From: Engraulis encrasicolus
Taxonomy: Eukaryota > Chordata > Actinopteri > Clupeiformes > Engraulidae
Direction: 5' to 3'
Assembly (NCBI RefSeq): GCF_034702125.1
Contig: NC_085866.1
Coordinates: 19,304,815 to 19,368,814, forward strand
Length of the DNA: 64,000 bases
Part shown: piece after piece, positions 1-63,848 of the stretch
How positions within the stretch are numbered: the stretch's first letter is position 1
How the letters are laid out: every line of letters begins with the position of its first letter
Program-made: the position numbers and the translations under genes
The notes under the pieces: model-generated
What the model was told of the DNA's origin: nothing
What the model saw: only the letters and a program-made list of their open reading frames with translations
Database searches by the model: none

Positions 1-12
1 CCCCACCAGCTT

Positions 13-245
<233 letters not shown>

Positions 246-560
246 GGACAGCTAAGGTTTTTTTTTTTTTAAAGGTACATTCACACAGGGTTAAGTAGAG
301 TACACACCCACACACACATCAGCTCAAGTATTAGTGTAGTAGATAGTCACGAAAGAGAAGAGTCTTTATGTGCTTGTTGAAGGCTGAGAAAGTTGTGCCT
401 TGTCTTGCTGCCTGTGGAAGGCCATTCCGCCATTTAGTTTCTGTTCTTCTAGTCGTATGCACACCACCACCTTTTGACACCTCTGATCGGGAATGTGAAG
501 CAGTTATCAGCGGTGTATCAGCGGTGTGAAAAATGTGAAGTGAAAATTGCCTCTACGTAT

Positions 561-774
561 GTGGGGGCGATGTGGCGTAGCCCATAGGGACCCGGGTTTG
601 AGTCTGGCCTAGGTCATTTCCCAATCCCACCCCAGGTCTGTCTCCCACTGGTTTCCTGTATTCTCCTAAGAATGTTCTCGTTGTCCTGTCTATTTTATTT
701 TATTTTATTTTATTTTATGTCTATTATCTTATTGTTAATTTTTTTCCTTAAAAAGTTAATAAATTATAAAAAAT
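561..774 (+). mobile_element. tRNA-derived SINE
   Basis: A B-box-like ggtttgagtctgg (about 595), a conserved body (catttcccaatcccacc) and a TTTTA repeat with an A-rich tail. Related copies occur at 46526 and about 34243. Confidence 0.6.
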
Positions 775-798
775 TGCGTATTGTGTTTGTCCCTTCAG

Positions 799-24431
<23,633 letters not shown>

Positions 24432-24540
24432 ACCCTCCATACAATAGGCCCACTCCCCCAGCACATACAAGGACCTCATCAAGGAGTCAATGGCAGATGG
24501 GGCCTGCACCCTGGACCCCTGGACACACACACATACACTC

Positions 24541-24681
<141 letters not shown>

Positions 24682-25568
24682 TCACACAGAGTTGCCCTGT
24701 CATACTGGGGAGATTTCCAATCCACCTGTCCTGAAGCGATGCTATGTATGTATGTGATTGTGTGTTTGAGAGTGAGAGAGAATGTCAGAGAAATATAACG
24801 TGTGCGCATGTGGGTGTGTGCGTGCGTATGTGTGTGTGTGTGTGTGTGTGTTGAGAGAAGAAGACTTATATTTTTTCCGTGTTGACATGCACCATTGAGC
24901 AGAATAAGGACTCTGAAGGTGCGTACAGTATAACCTGTAGCCACATGAAGGAAGAGAGTCATGAACACGAACAGACTCACGACCATGTTTCCTCCGGAGG
25001 AAACACCTGTGCTCAAGTACCGATACAGTACAATATTTATTTCACCCGCGCCATGGAACATTACAGAAGAAAAAAAAAAACTAAACTAAACTTAACTAAA
25101 TACAGAAATAACATTTAAAAAAAGAATAATAATGGAACAAAACAATGAACAACGACAATGAATAGTAATATATGCAAGAATTATTATTATTATGAAACGA
25201 AACGGACTCCTGCAACGTGGATGAATACGACCAAAGAAGAAAGGTCAGAGGTCAAACACTAAGTGCACAAGACGTGTGTGTCTACACAGCAGAGCAGCCC
25301 GGAACAAAACGACGACTATGTCGCACCGGCTTTTTATGATGTTGTTTTCTCCTTTCTTGTTTCTACAATTTAATTTGCTCTCACTGTGTTACTTGTCAGG
25401 CTTGACAGCGAATGCCACGTTCTTTGATCGGCACAACTTTGCTCTGATATTTGCTCTGTGTGTGTGATGTGAAGGAGAGGGTGGGGGGAGGGGGGGAGGA
25501 GAAAAAAAGTTAATCTTGAAACAAACGGACAGCCTTAGAGACCAAAAGCAACCTTTTATTATTGAAGT

Positions 25569-25836
25569 GTGTGTGTGTGTGTGTGTGAGGGAGAGAGTGT
25601 GAGTGTGAGTGTGAGTGTGTGTGCGTGTGCCTGTGCCTGTGCGTGTGCGTGTATGTTTGATTAACACTTTTATTTTCTTTTGAAGGATTTTTTTCTTGAG
25701 TATTACTGCAGAGGACAATCTGTGACATTGAATTCCACAGGACTGCAGATTGTGCAGTTGAATGTTATAATGTTGTGTGTGTGTGTGTGTGTTTGTGTGT
25801 GCGCGTGCGCGCGTGTGTGTGTGCGTTTGTGTGTGT

Positions 25837-25896
<60 letters not shown>

Positions 25897-25916
25897 GCGT
25901 GTGCGTGTGCGTGTGC
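25569..25916. repeat. (GT)n-rich stretch
   Basis: Several GT runs with GTGA and GTGC interruptions. Confidence 0.95.
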
Positions 25917-27186
25917 ACTATATCTGTAAAAAAAAAGTGTTTGAGTGAGACAAACGTGAGATAAATACTGAAGGTTGTTTGACTGATAAAGTGATTATAA
26001 TACTGTGCTTAATGTAGAGAGGTTTAACTCTTCACTGTGAAGTGCAGTACGCCATGAAAATAGTTTTTTTTTTTCCTTGCCAAATGAACTGCTGCGAGTC
26101 ACGAGTGTGAATTTTATTATTTGAAATATCCAGTGTTTGGGATACAGTATGTGTGCCCATTCCTCTCAGAGTTACATTCTGTTCATGTGCTAATTGGTTT
26201 TCTCAGAGATGTTCTGGATACTGTATGTAAGGTGATGGTGCATTCCAAAAGAGCCGACCTGAACTGAACTGACCTAACACAACACAGTCTGGTGTCCTGA
26301 GTTGAACACTTTTGGGAGAGATCTCATATACACTGTCCCACAGCCATAGAGATTTGCAGAGGCAGATATTCCCTGTTGTTCACTGTCCAGAGAGTAGAAG
26401 TTCTGCCACACATTTGTACCAGTCCATTCACTGAGCCAGCTGATCTCTAGATAACTCCCGTATTTCCTCAGATAATAGCAAAAAAAAACAAAACAAAAAA
26501 AAAGTTTAAAAACCAAGCTACAAATGGGGACAGGGTACAATTCGAAGGAGTATTTTAATGCATAAAGAAATGACTTTTATTTGTTTGATTTTTTTTTAGA
26601 CAAGACTACTATTAGGGGTCAGGCTATGAATTGAGAAATGACGGGTATGTATATCAGCTAAATAGTGAAATGGCTTGTGCTGATATCACAGGCAGAAGTA
26701 ATACAGGATGATTATGTATTGATGTATTGATTATGATGAAGATATGCAAAGGCACGCATGCCATGTTTCAGAAAGTAAATGTCCTGATACACATTTGCTC
26801 AAGTCTATTCCCTGCACCTGCTTATCCCTAGGTAGATACTGTATACAATACAGTACATGGCAGGACCTCTACTCTCTTCACTTAAGTTTGTCCGCAGCTG
26901 AAGTCACACAGTATGCCATAGATGTCTCCAAAGTCATTGTCACTGACTGTCACTTCCTGATCTCCTCCACTGCCCTCCACTGCCCTCCACTGTCCAGCTA
27001 GACTACTTCACAGCGATGTGCAACACCTATGCCTCCCAGGCGCCCATTGTCTGCCGCCCTTTATGACTGCTTCCCCATTCGCCCAGCCACTCACTGACTC
27101 ATTGTCAAAAATGTTGACTTGTTCACGTCTTAGTGCTCTACGCAGGTTTGAGTTGCATTGGTATGCTCCCTTTATAATGCACTATG

Positions 27187-27560
27187 AAGTGAGCGCATGC
27201 AGGGCCGGCCGCTGAGAGCTTTGGCCGGGGCCGGGACAAAGTCTTGTGAAAGGGCCTCTTCCTCAGTTCATACAATGTACTGAGGACAAGGACAGATTAC
27301 TGTATGGGCCTACTGGGCCCAGGCCCAGGGGCCCAAGAATCAAGTGGGCCCTGACGGCCAAGCCTCTACACTTCCATTCTCGCGTTGCATTATAATCTCA
27401 CTTTTAACAACTTTTTACATTTTCTCAACAACATCATAGATGATCACATCTGACCTTAAACCCTGAATTGTTTTGTAAACTAGCAACCACCATTGAGGTG
27501 GGCCTTCCTGGTTGTCAGGCCCAGGGGCCCATGGAATCATAATTCGTCCCTGACTGAGGA
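27187..27560. mobile_element. GGGCCC-rich repeat element
   Basis: cagggccggccgctgagagc, acaaagtcttgtgaaagggc and repeated gggcccaggcccagg. The same sequence type recurs at 43416-43545 (cagggccgctgacggcattg). Confidence 0.5.
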
Positions 27561-28003
27561 CACAATGTCGACTCCACACCCATTGGTCCCCACCTGTCGG
27601 CTTCCCTGAACGAGTTACCTTTTTTTTCTCTCAGAAAAATTCACTTCATAGTGCACTACATGCTTGCATTTGTTTTACTCCCTACGTAGCATACTGTGCT
27701 GTGAACGAGTCGACATTTTTGAGTGAGTATTCTATAGCCTACTCACTCTCCCACAGGGCGAAGCAGCTCTGTGCCAAGGTACGCCTCTTCTCTGAAGGCT
27801 CCATATGAATGTATGTATGTGTGAACCAGGTTCCATTGCTACATTTGCGATACAGGTGAAGTCACTACTCATTTTGCCAGTCAAGATTGTTTTTGTTTTT
27901 ATTTGTTAATGTTTTTGTTCGTTTTGTTTGTTTGTTTTAAATGGGGAAGGACACGGTGTGCAGAGTGCATTACACATTGAAGAACAACTTTTTGTGTTGG
28001 AAA

Positions 28004-28009
28004 AATAAA
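28004..28009 (+). terminator. candidate poly(A) signal for adcy6
   Basis: Canonical AATAAA after GT/T-rich sequence, about 3.6 kb beyond the stop codon. Other, earlier sites are possible. Confidence 0.4.
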
Positions 28010-28030
28010 GTCCATGGAATCCCACTGCAA

Positions 28031-28800
28031 AGCACAGCTTGTGTATTTGTATTTTGTTTAACTGGACTTTCTTGGTTGTATGTAGTGTTAAACCACTTCA
28101 CTTAAACTTTCCACCCAATCTTGTCCAGAAAGGATTTAGTGGAAATTAGTCTAGCCTATTAATTTAGGAAAAGGCTGAAAGTAGCCGAGGAGCTAATGTC
28201 ATTATGAATAAGGAAACAATTTAAAGGCACAACGTGTGTTCTAGTTAACCCTGAAACATTTTCTTGAACCTCTGTTTTGTTTATGCCCCCATGTAGCCAA
28301 TAGGCCTATTCAAGGGCAAGTTAAGTCGTGCCTAGATAAAAGATAAGAAGGCATCATACACTAAGACATACCAGGAACTAACTGGCGTCAATTGTGTTTG
28401 CATGCCAATTTATGACACGTCATATTGCTCAGAATGTATTTCAAGAGCAGTGTTCAGTTTGAAAAGAGACTCGCTGAATACTGTGGGTTTGCCTTTATTC
28501 AAAAGGCTGTTTAAAATTCTGCTCAGTGTCATCATTTGGCTAAGGACAGGGAATCCTCACAGCTTTGCCAATTGAAAATCCATTAGGTGACTGACCAGGC
28601 ACTTTTAGTTTATCTGGCGTGGAATGACCCGTGCACATAAACAAGACCTCCTTGAAAAGATGCCACATCGGACTCAGGTTGTCATTGTTGTGTGTCGATT
28701 TCTCTTTTTTTGAAATCGAAGGACTACAGGGAGCACATCCAGTTCACTAAGGGTCCTTTGTGGTTCTAATGCACGGGAGGGTTATTATCTTCTTGCTAAC
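28031..28800. other. intergenic, nothing recognised
   Basis: Unique-looking AT-rich sequence between the presumed end of adcy6 and the CpG-containing stretch. No exon, RNA gene or clear repeat was seen. Confidence 0.5.
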
Positions 28801-29693
28801 ACAAGGCCTATTAAACAAACAAGTGGAGTGGTCCAGAGGAGAAAGAGAGACGCGCATCAGTGCGTCTTGGGTAACTGGACACCTGACATACGGTAGCCGA
28901 ACCGGTTGTCCAAACGAGGACAATGGCTGAATATTTCATAAAGACACATCTCATAAGTCTGCTATATTCGACCGCGAGGTTCGGTCCATCCCAGTGAGGC
29001 CTGCTGTCCGGCCAACACCTTGTCAGTCAATAGTGTGCAATCACGATTTCGGCCGCTGACAGTAATCCGAGAGACCCAGCGGGACATTTCCCTTTGGCGC
29101 GCCTGACTCAATTTCTGAATAAATCTGGATAAAGTTACAAGGCAGCGATACTGGAGATAGCCTAGTATTTAATTACTTTCCCATCAATTATTCAAATCTG
29201 TTGAGGCAATGCTTATGTTAACTTGTGCATCCTCTTCTGAACTTTAATTAAGTTCCCAAAGAAGTGTCTCTGTTTCTGGCAATAATTCAGATATTCCAAA
29301 CACAGACATTTAAGACTGCCACCCCAGTATCTTAATTGCGGCGTGGCGGGGCACTTTGTCCAGAAACGGCTCTAGTCCTAATCTTAAACAGCAATGTGCC
29401 TTTCTTGCCTACTTTACAGATGGAAACCGGCGACTCTAGGACCCTGTAGGCGCTGGTTAATCATTTGAGCGAATGGCACCTGTTGCGTGTTCAAAGGGAA
29501 ACCGGGAGGACTGCGTCGCTGGCTCGCGTATTCTCTCAGCCTTGGGTAAACTCAATAGGCTCGTCCAAGAAAGTTGAAGTCAGCCAGGACACCCGTCCGT
29601 CTTTTTTGCATTATCAAGTAATAATCAGCGTTGCGAAAAGCTTTTCAGTCTCTGTGGATTTGGCCAAAGTTTGGGTGACTGACCTCTTTTCAG
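28800..29693 (+). promoter_or_regulatory. possible galnt6 promoter and noncoding first exon
   Basis: A microsatellite-free stretch with clustered CpGs (around 28850-29140 and 29330-29600) that ends in a strong consensus donor, ttttcag|gtaagc, at 29694. The acceptor before the galnt6 ATG needs a donor upstream, and this is the best placed. A short open frame inside matches nothing I recognise. Confidence 0.33.
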
Positions 29694-30631
29694 GTAAGCC
29701 ATGATTTTAAGGAAATGCTGCTGCCACTTGAAACTCAACATATGGCTTTAGGTTGTTATTCTGGCTCTATCCGTTTTACGAAATGGGTACATGGACTGGT
29801 AGACTTATAACGTAGTTGAGGGGAAATTAATTAATGTTTTTTTTCTGCCTTTATCCGCTTGTTTTGAGGGCGCGACGTCTTTGAAACCGTTGTCTAGTTC
29901 TCACACAAGCGCCAGATGAAATTCATTTTCTTTGATCATAAATATACTATGACAGCTACAAGCAGAGCGCTTGATTTATACACGGGTTTTATATATACAT
30001 TTAAAAAACGAAAATATACATCAGAGTAAACTTCCTGATTTAATGCAGCTAGTTTCCTGCTTTGTTGGCGCACCGCACCACTGCTTTGCGTTGACATAGA
30101 TTATGGTCGTCTGGCAAGGAAGTGTGAAAGTGCATCAGTGTGCTCACGGGGGGACAGTCGCTCTCAGCCGTCTCAAAGCGTGTCCTCAAGGCAAAGGGGA
30201 TTGTATGAAGCATTTGTTTTATTGGCTCTGTCATGTCCAAGAGGCTAATTGTGGACAGAAGCGCTCAATTTACAATGTTACTCCTTAAATTAATATTTAG
30301 CAAAAGCGCTCATTCTCCTGTCGCAAAAGGCACGGCGCTAATTGGCCACAATAAAAGTGTTTCTACCTACAGCCACTGGTATTTCAAATAGTTTTCTCCG
30401 AATTGCTCTTCCTACGTACACATTCTGGAACCTTTGCAGGCTGTGTGGGCAAACCTGTTTCCACGGTATGATGAGGCTGGAACACAAGACAAGAGGGGCA
30501 AAGAGGGAGACTTCAGACTGTTGGCCACTGTTCATTCCCATAGAGATTTTACTGATTTGGAGATACAGCCTTTCAAAAAAGAAGCAGTAAAGCAGGCCTA
30601 CAGAACATGCCTCTGTTTAGACTGGGTAGAT

Positions 30632-30739
<108 letters not shown>

Positions 30740-31062
30740 TTGAGATAAGCATTCCCTGCAGACGTCCTCTCCCTCTCTCACCTCTACTTGCTTCTCCACT
30801 CCACTGTCCCTGCACTATTCGGCCTGCCTGCACTGCCACTACGCCTTTCTGACTGGTTGTCAGCAAATGGCACAAGTATAAGCGATGGCAGAGCAGTGTC
30901 TTTCTGCCTTTTGAAGTGTGCCCTCCTCTTTCGCCTGTGTACTGTAAGTGCTTGAGCGGAGAGAGAGGGCCTGTGAAAAGATGAGTCATATTCCTCTTGA
31001 CAATGCTTTCATTGCTGTCACTCGGCATGTAAATGGGATATGTAACTGGGGATGTTATGAGG

Positions 31063-31211
<149 letters not shown>

Positions 31212-31439
31212 TAAACGTTTCCGTGACGTGCTGTCAGTGTGGGTGAGAATTGCAGCACTGTTGTCAAGGTAGACTGACTGTACACACACGCGCGCATTCA
31301 CGAACGCACACACACACAGACACGCGTGTGTGTGTGTGCATGCATGGCTGCTGGTGTGTCTGTGTTTGTGTGCACATGCAAAGTGTCCTGGTGCTCCTCC
31401 AGAGTGAGTGCAGTGTAGTCTCCAGGGACTCTCTCCTCC

Positions 31440-31560
31440 AACACTACGCAACACAGTGCAACACAGTGCAACACAGCAAAGCCAGTCACCTGGCCGCACA
31501 GCACAGCACAGCACAGCACAACACAACACACAACGCACAACGCAACACGGCTCAGCAAGT
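31440..31560. repeat. CAACA/CAGCA low-complexity tract
   Basis: cacagtgcaacacagtgcaa followed by repeated cagca and caaca. Confidence 0.85.
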
Positions 31561-32154
31561 CACCTGTTGCCACGTGTATGTGTCGGGGGACAGGGGGTGG
31601 AGAAGTTGTGTGTGTGTGTGTGTGTAAAAGGGTGTGTTGCTGCCGGTGCTGTCAGGTGTGCTGCGGAGGTGTTTACCTTCTGGTGTGGCCTGTTTGCTCT
31701 GCTCTGCGCACCACCTCCGTTTATGGCTAGAGAGAGGGAGAGAAAGAGAGGACATCCAACAATGCCAATGCCTGCTTGCCAGCAAAGCAACGCAACGCAG
31801 CGCAGCGCAGGCACAATTTGCAAAGTTGGTATCACTGGATAAGTGTTGCCGCACTTCAGACACAAGTGTTTTGGAGGGGTGGGGTAAGTATTTGCTGTTA
31901 CTTACCGGTGCATTTTGTTGAGCTGATCTCCCTGACCACACTTTTAGACTCTGGTGTTTTTATGAGTGTGTGTGCACGTGTGTGCGCGTGTGTTTGGGGG
32001 TGGGCGGGTGTAACTAACTGACTGGCTGACTCACTGCCTGATAGACTTCATGTATCCCTGGTCTCCCAGGTTTCAGTTCCCTATGAGTGTGTGTGAATGG
32101 GGAACTGAAGGGACATAAGTCTGTGGGTAGTAGTGGGCTGCCTGCCACACAGCA

Positions 32155-32215
32155 CAGTGTAGTGTAGTGTAGTGTAGTGTAGTGTAGTGTAGTGTAGTGT
32201 AGTGTAGTGTAGTGT
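32155..32215. repeat. (AGTGT)n pentanucleotide
   Basis: Twelve near-perfect agtgt units. Confidence 0.97.
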
Positions 32216-32364
32216 TCAGTCCATTGGGGAGATATCGCCAGTATTGTGGGCGCTGGCAGAAGGAATTCAGGGCACAGGAGGCTCCAGCTCTATCTTTTCT
32301 CGGCTAAGTGCCTGCAGGCTAATTGTACATGTGTGTGATAGACTGTGGTCCTTTTCTGTACTGA

Positions 32365-32440
32365 TGTGTGTGTCTGTGTCTGTGTCGGTGTCGGTGTCAG
32401 TGTCGGTGTCGGTGTCGGTGTCAGTGTCGGTGTCTCTGTG
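32365..32440. repeat. (GTGTCG)n hexanucleotide
   Basis: gtgtcggtgtcggtgtcagt and variants. Confidence 0.95.
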
Positions 32441-33359
32441 TGTCTGTGTGTGTGTCTGTGTGCGCGCGCCCTGATGTCTTTACCTCCCATAGGCGGTTCA
32501 AGAAGGGGGGTGGGGGGTGGGGGGGATATGGGATTGCTCTTGGTCCCCTGTTTTGGCCCCCATATTGGACAGCCAATGATTTTCATTTGCAATGAAAATA
32601 AGTATAAAGCGAAATTTATACATTTAACATATTGATCTTTTTTGCTATTATATGTGCCCCTCTCCAAAAAAACACATTAGTCCTACCTTTGCCTCCTGGC
32701 CATTCCATTTAGGGAAGTGTGTGTGTGTGGTGTGGTGTGTGTGGTGTGTCATTGTGAGATATTAATGGTGCCTTCATTTTCTCTGAAAAAATCCTGGCAC
32801 AGGTCTTGAAGTTTGTTGTTTCCGTTGAAGCACATGTAGCAGCCATGACCATGATCCAAATTGCATCAAATTACGTGTACTCTGGTATCTCAGGCTTTGC
32901 TACTTCCGCATGAGATGGGATCTCGGTATTCCCGAGAAAATGAAGGCAACATCAATAAAATGTCAATCATCAATGACGTCTTACCTTGCATCACAAGGCC
33001 ACAACCACTATGTGTTCCTCTTGCATCAGATGCATGTCCCACAGAGCAAGTGTTACCAAGGGTTTCCCCCAGCACTTAATTGCTAAGGCGGCAACCTTGA
33101 CAAGAAACACCTACCACCTTGACTAGGTCCCCTGGAAAGATAAAGATTTCAGGTTGTGAATGTAATTTCTAATGTTGCTTAGCCAAAACAAATATAATTT
33201 TAACGCCCCTCCACCTTGACTAACAAAAAATTGGGGGAAACACTGGTATCTACACACTTCTACATGTCTTATGTCCTAAAAGTCTTATGTACTGCATATG
33301 GGTTCTAGATCTTCCAGCTTTGAGGAAGAGGAGGAGGAGGAGGAGGAGTAGTGGTCAGC

Positions 33360-51952
<18,593 letters not shown>

Positions 51953-51989
51953 CCCCGCTGACCTCTACTCTCGTCTCCTCCACACCCTC

Positions 51990-52330
51990 ATCGTCACTGC
52001 TCGACCCAGCTGACGACCCCTCTCCGTATCCCGATCGTCACTGCTCAACACAGCTGACGACCCCTCTCCGTATCCCGATCGTCACTGCTCAACACAGCTG
52101 ACGACCCCTCTCCGTATCCCGATCGTCACTGCTCAACACAGCTGACGACCCCTCTCCGTATCCAGATCGTCACTGCTCAACACAGCTGACGACCCCTCTC
52201 AATATCACAATCGTCACTGCTCGATCCAGCTGATGACCCCTCTTCATATCCCGAGCGTCACCGCTCAATCCAAATGATAGCCCCTCTCTGTATCCTGATC
52301 ATCACCGCTTGATCCAACTGACGACCCCTC
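51990..52330. repeat. 44-bp minisatellite in galnt6 3'UTR
   Basis: Units of cagctgacgacccctctccg plus tatcccgatcgtcactgctc, 44 bp, are near-identical from about 52007 to 52184 and decay towards 52330, about 7 units in all. Confidence 0.92.
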
Positions 52331-52435
52331 TCTGTAGTCTCATCTCCCGCTGGGTGTCGATACCCTCAGGAGTGGAATATCCTCATCACAATCGATTGAC
52401 TCTCCTCTTTATCATCACGTGTGAACCATAGCCCA

Positions 52436-52697
52436 CAGTCATGGGTAAGCGGTTAGGGCGTCAGACTTGTAGCCCAAAGGTTGCCGGTTTGACTCCCGAC
52501 ATGCCAGATTGGTGGGGGAAGTAATAAACCAGTGCTCTCCCCCGTCCTCCTCCATGACTGAGGTACCCTGAGCATGGTGCCGTCCTGCCACACTGCTCCC
52601 TGGCATTGCTCCCTGGCGTTGGTGTGCTGTGGAGTGCTGTGTCACAATGACAATGGGAGTTGGGAGTTTCCCAGGTGGGCTTTCACTTGACTTCACA
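52436..52697 (+). mobile_element. tRNA-derived SINE in galnt6 3'UTR
   Basis: A box ggtaagcggttagggcg and B box ccggtttgactcccg, then tcctccatgactgaggtacc and cacaatgacaatgggagttg. Same family as the copy at 60618, with an internal deletion. Confidence 0.8.
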
Positions 52698-52997
52698 GCT
52701 TTTCTGTCTGTCCACCCAGCAGACTTCCCCTCATCACTCCATACCCTCATCTCAGTCGCATGACTCTTCATGAAACCGCACCCTTGCTGTCGTGACTTCA
52801 CCCATCTGACGCCCACCTCTCCTCTCCATCATCACTTGTGAACCCTCCCTCTCCACACCTTTGTCATCGGCCCAGCTGGACCACTTCTCCATACCCTTGT
52901 AACCCAACTGACCTCTGCTCTCCTCTCCATAACTCCGTCATCACTCCACCCATCTGAGCCTTCTCCTCCCCATGCCTTCTTCATCAGCTGACCCAGC

Positions 52998-53096
52998 TAG
53001 CCCTCATCCCCACCCCCCAGTCCATACTGTAAACTTCCCCTCTCAGCCCTCATCCCCACCCCCCAGTCCATACTGTAAACTTCCCCTCTCGGCCCT
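52998..53096. repeat. two-copy 49-bp duplication
   Basis: ccctcatccccaccccccag, then tccatactgtaaacttcccc occurs twice in the galnt6 3'UTR. Confidence 0.85.
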
Positions 53097-53785
53097 CTCC
53101 TCATCCCCCACCTCACCCAGACCAGGATCAGGGTGGATACCCCACCCCCTCAAACTCGGACCTCTTATGGCCACATCACATCCATAAACACAAACAACAA
53201 CAACGAACACAACAGCACATCAACAAGGAGCAGAATTCACACAAAGACTTGTCTGCTCTGGGAGGAACCATCTTGTTTAAGATGGCTGGGATGAGTGGGG
53301 ATTGTGCCTGCACCTTCATAAGAGACTTGAAGAATATTAATAATAATGATGATGGTGTAACACGCGCTCGTTTTGTAAGAGTGTGTGTCTGTGTGTGTGT
53401 GTATATGTGTGTATGTGTATACGATGGGAGATAGAGACTCAGGGACTGTAGGGCCTATGGCAGAGTAACTTCCTGTGTATGTGTAGGCCTACTCTACAGT
53501 GGAGGACCTATCCTGGACTGCGCTGCCCAGTGCCCACCCATCTCACTCTTGTCCAGAGAGAACCAGAGTCTCTCTCTCTGCCACCTGTGCTGCTGTTGAC
53601 ACATGCTGACACTCCTTTTCTTTAAAAAAGAAAGAAAAGAAAAAAAAAACAAGAAGCTTGATGGCTTTATTGAAATGCTAAGGAGATTATGACAAAATGA
53701 ATGATTTTTTTGTTTGTTTTTACTTTTGTAAATGCATTGTTTTGGCACATATTTGTTTCTGTACAATGTCATATTGGTGGCCAAG

Positions 53786-53791
53786 AATAAA
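53786..53791 (+). terminator. candidate poly(A) signal for galnt6
   Basis: AATAAA followed by T-rich sequence, about 1.8 kb after the galnt6 stop and before the CpG/CCAAT stretch upstream of g6pd. Confidence 0.5.
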
Positions 53792-54254
53792 TGCCAATTT
53801 TATTTAAGTGGCCTCCTGAGAAATCTTTTATTGGCACAACAAAAAGCTGCACAAATTGTTAAATGAAATATTGATATGCCCATATAGTAGCCTATGAAAG
53901 CACCATTTTGTGTGACTTGATTATCATGTGAATAATTCACTATTTTTTTTTATTATAACATTGTTACTGCTGTTTTAATGGCAATTCATGCCCATAGGAT
54001 ATAATGTTGCACTTCACTGTGACATTAGATGGCACTACAGCTCACCCACCAGAGGTATTGGGATGGTACTCAGTGCAGCTTACAGATTTGTACTGTATGG
54101 TCGCCTATTATGTGATAAAAAAAAAGAATAGGTATAGGGGGAAAAAAATAGCCAATATACATGATGATGAGGATGCGCCCGCGAGAGCTCGTGTCTTGCA
54201 GTTTAAATTCATCCAGTGATTTCTGATGCAAAAGATTATTTTTACAGTCGCGAC

Positions 54255-54458
54255 AGACATTCCACGAGTGGGCGTGGCGCGCAGCTGTGTGCCAAGCATG
54301 TGTCTGAAGAATTAGCCAATCAGCGAAATGTCAGAGAGCAAAACAAATCCGCCCAGAAAGGAAACAATCGTCGTGATGTCATCATGACAGTGCGGCTTGA
54401 TTTTCAGTGTTCAGGTCCTGTATTTATGCAAACCAGGACGCCCCACTTGAACTGTACA
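54255..54458 (+). promoter_or_regulatory. probable g6pd promoter and noncoding first exon
   Basis: A GC-box-like GTGGGCGTGGC (54268), a CCAAT box in AGCCAATCAGC (54313) and an AT-rich TATTTATGC (54421) lie in this order upstream of an ACA|GTAAGT donor at 54459. G6PD genes usually have a noncoding first exon, and the coding exon here starts behind an acceptor, so this arrangement fits. The start site is not visible. Confidence 0.35.
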
Positions 54459-55055
54459 GTAAGTGACAACAAGGATTCTGTAGAGATAGTTTGCGTTGTT
54501 AAGCTGTACCAGAATGTACAGATTTGCCTTTTGTTCTGTCGTTGAGTGCACATGTGCCTTGTTCGGGAGTTGGTAATCTGTCTGTAGGATGCATATTGCA
54601 TGGTAACGCTAGCTTGTAACGTTAGCCCGGAGAGCCATGTTTCCTATTGCCGCGTGCCAACATGTGGATGGTAATCCTACCTGTCCCATGTAATTGAACG
54701 TAACCGCACAACGTCGGAGATGCATTATATGCATACTGTAGGCTACATATGCAGTCTCTTAATTGACAGGTACTCTCCTGACTTTGACGTTAACGTTGAC
54801 TAACGTTTCGCAGTTCTCTTGTTTCCACCCAGCAGCCCCATACACTAATCAATCGGTCGGTCGGATGCTGCATGGCCACTCTCCAGGCTGCTGTACTATA
54901 ATTGTAGCCATTTTGACAGATGTTTGTAAATGTAGCAGCCTATGCACGGGCGTTCTGTCTCGTCTGATTTGAGAACTTCAGTCATAGATAACCTCCTGTC
55001 CTCCTTGTCTACTGTTTGTTTGGACTGTTCCCTCTTCCCCAGACCAGTATCCAGA

Positions 55056-63102
<8,047 letters not shown>

Positions 63103-63231
63103 GTACACCACACACCTGTCCACACGCTGCAATTGCCTAGTGCGCACGCAATAGGGGGCGGCACCAATGTTAAACCCCGCCCCCAATCAACCTCGCCAAA
63201 ATCAGTATAAAGATGTTAAAACAGTTATAAA

Positions 63232-63377
63232 CATTAAAAATCATCAAATGGCCCACCTGCACAAGGCGATGGGGAAGAACACTCCTCTCCTGACTGTCTA
63301 ACTCTCAAAAACAGATCTTATAATTATAATAATATATAATAATTTATTCACATTTTTTTATTTAGAGACTCATTATT
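63232..63377. repeat. direct repeat, first copy
   Basis: cattaaaaatcatcaaatgg to gagactcattatt recurs at 63849-64000 about 620 bp away with small differences; the second copy is cut by the window edge. Confidence 0.85.
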
Positions 63378-63491
63378 AATTGAGGTTTCAGCTCTGTAGT
63401 GATGAAAAGACTGTTTACACCTTTTGTGACACAGGGATAATATACGTACATTAATTTAGACTGTAAGATTGTTAGAATGTAAGTACGTCTA

Positions 63492-63635
63492 CAGGGGCGC
63501 AACTACTAATTTCTGGGGGGGTATGCAAGAACTATTTTGGTGCCCCCCCTCCCAGAAAAAACACTTAATAATTATTTGCCGCCCTCCAACGCCCTCTCTT
63601 TGGCGCCCCCCCTCTCTCTGGCACCCCCCTGCAAC
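63492..63635. mobile_element. hAT-like fragment
   Basis: caggggcgcaactactaatt and gtgccccccctcccagaaa, ending near gcacccccctg, suggest inverted CAGGGG ends; not well defined. Confidence 0.4.
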
Positions 63636-63848
63636 GTATACTTTGCATATACTGTAGTCTAAGGGAGCTGGTAGTTTGTCACTTGTCTGTGACATAGGAC
63701 CTTAATCTTTGTCAGATTTGTTGTCTGTACATAGCCTGGTCCTCGGGAAGTCCACCTGCACTCCAATAGAATCAGAGATCGAAACTATCTCAGAAAATAA
63801 CAACCCTACCATTCATTCCTTTAACTGAAATGGTTGATCCATCCAGAT

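Larger units (their letters stand above)
51953..53800 (+). other. galnt6: galnt6 3'UTR with minisatellite and SINE
   Basis: No coding potential after the stop. It contains a 44-bp tandem repeat, a tRNA-derived SINE, a two-copy duplication near 52998-53096 and an AATAAA at 53786. The extent is inferred from that signal. Confidence 0.55.

Noticed and set aside
29465..29704. 79-codon frame as a protein gene
   Set aside because: No recognisable family; it ends across a strong splice donor, which fits a noncoding exon better.
30342..30600. 82-codon and overlapping frames near 30.4 kb
   Set aside because: No homology and no splice context; chance frames in the galnt6 upstream intron.
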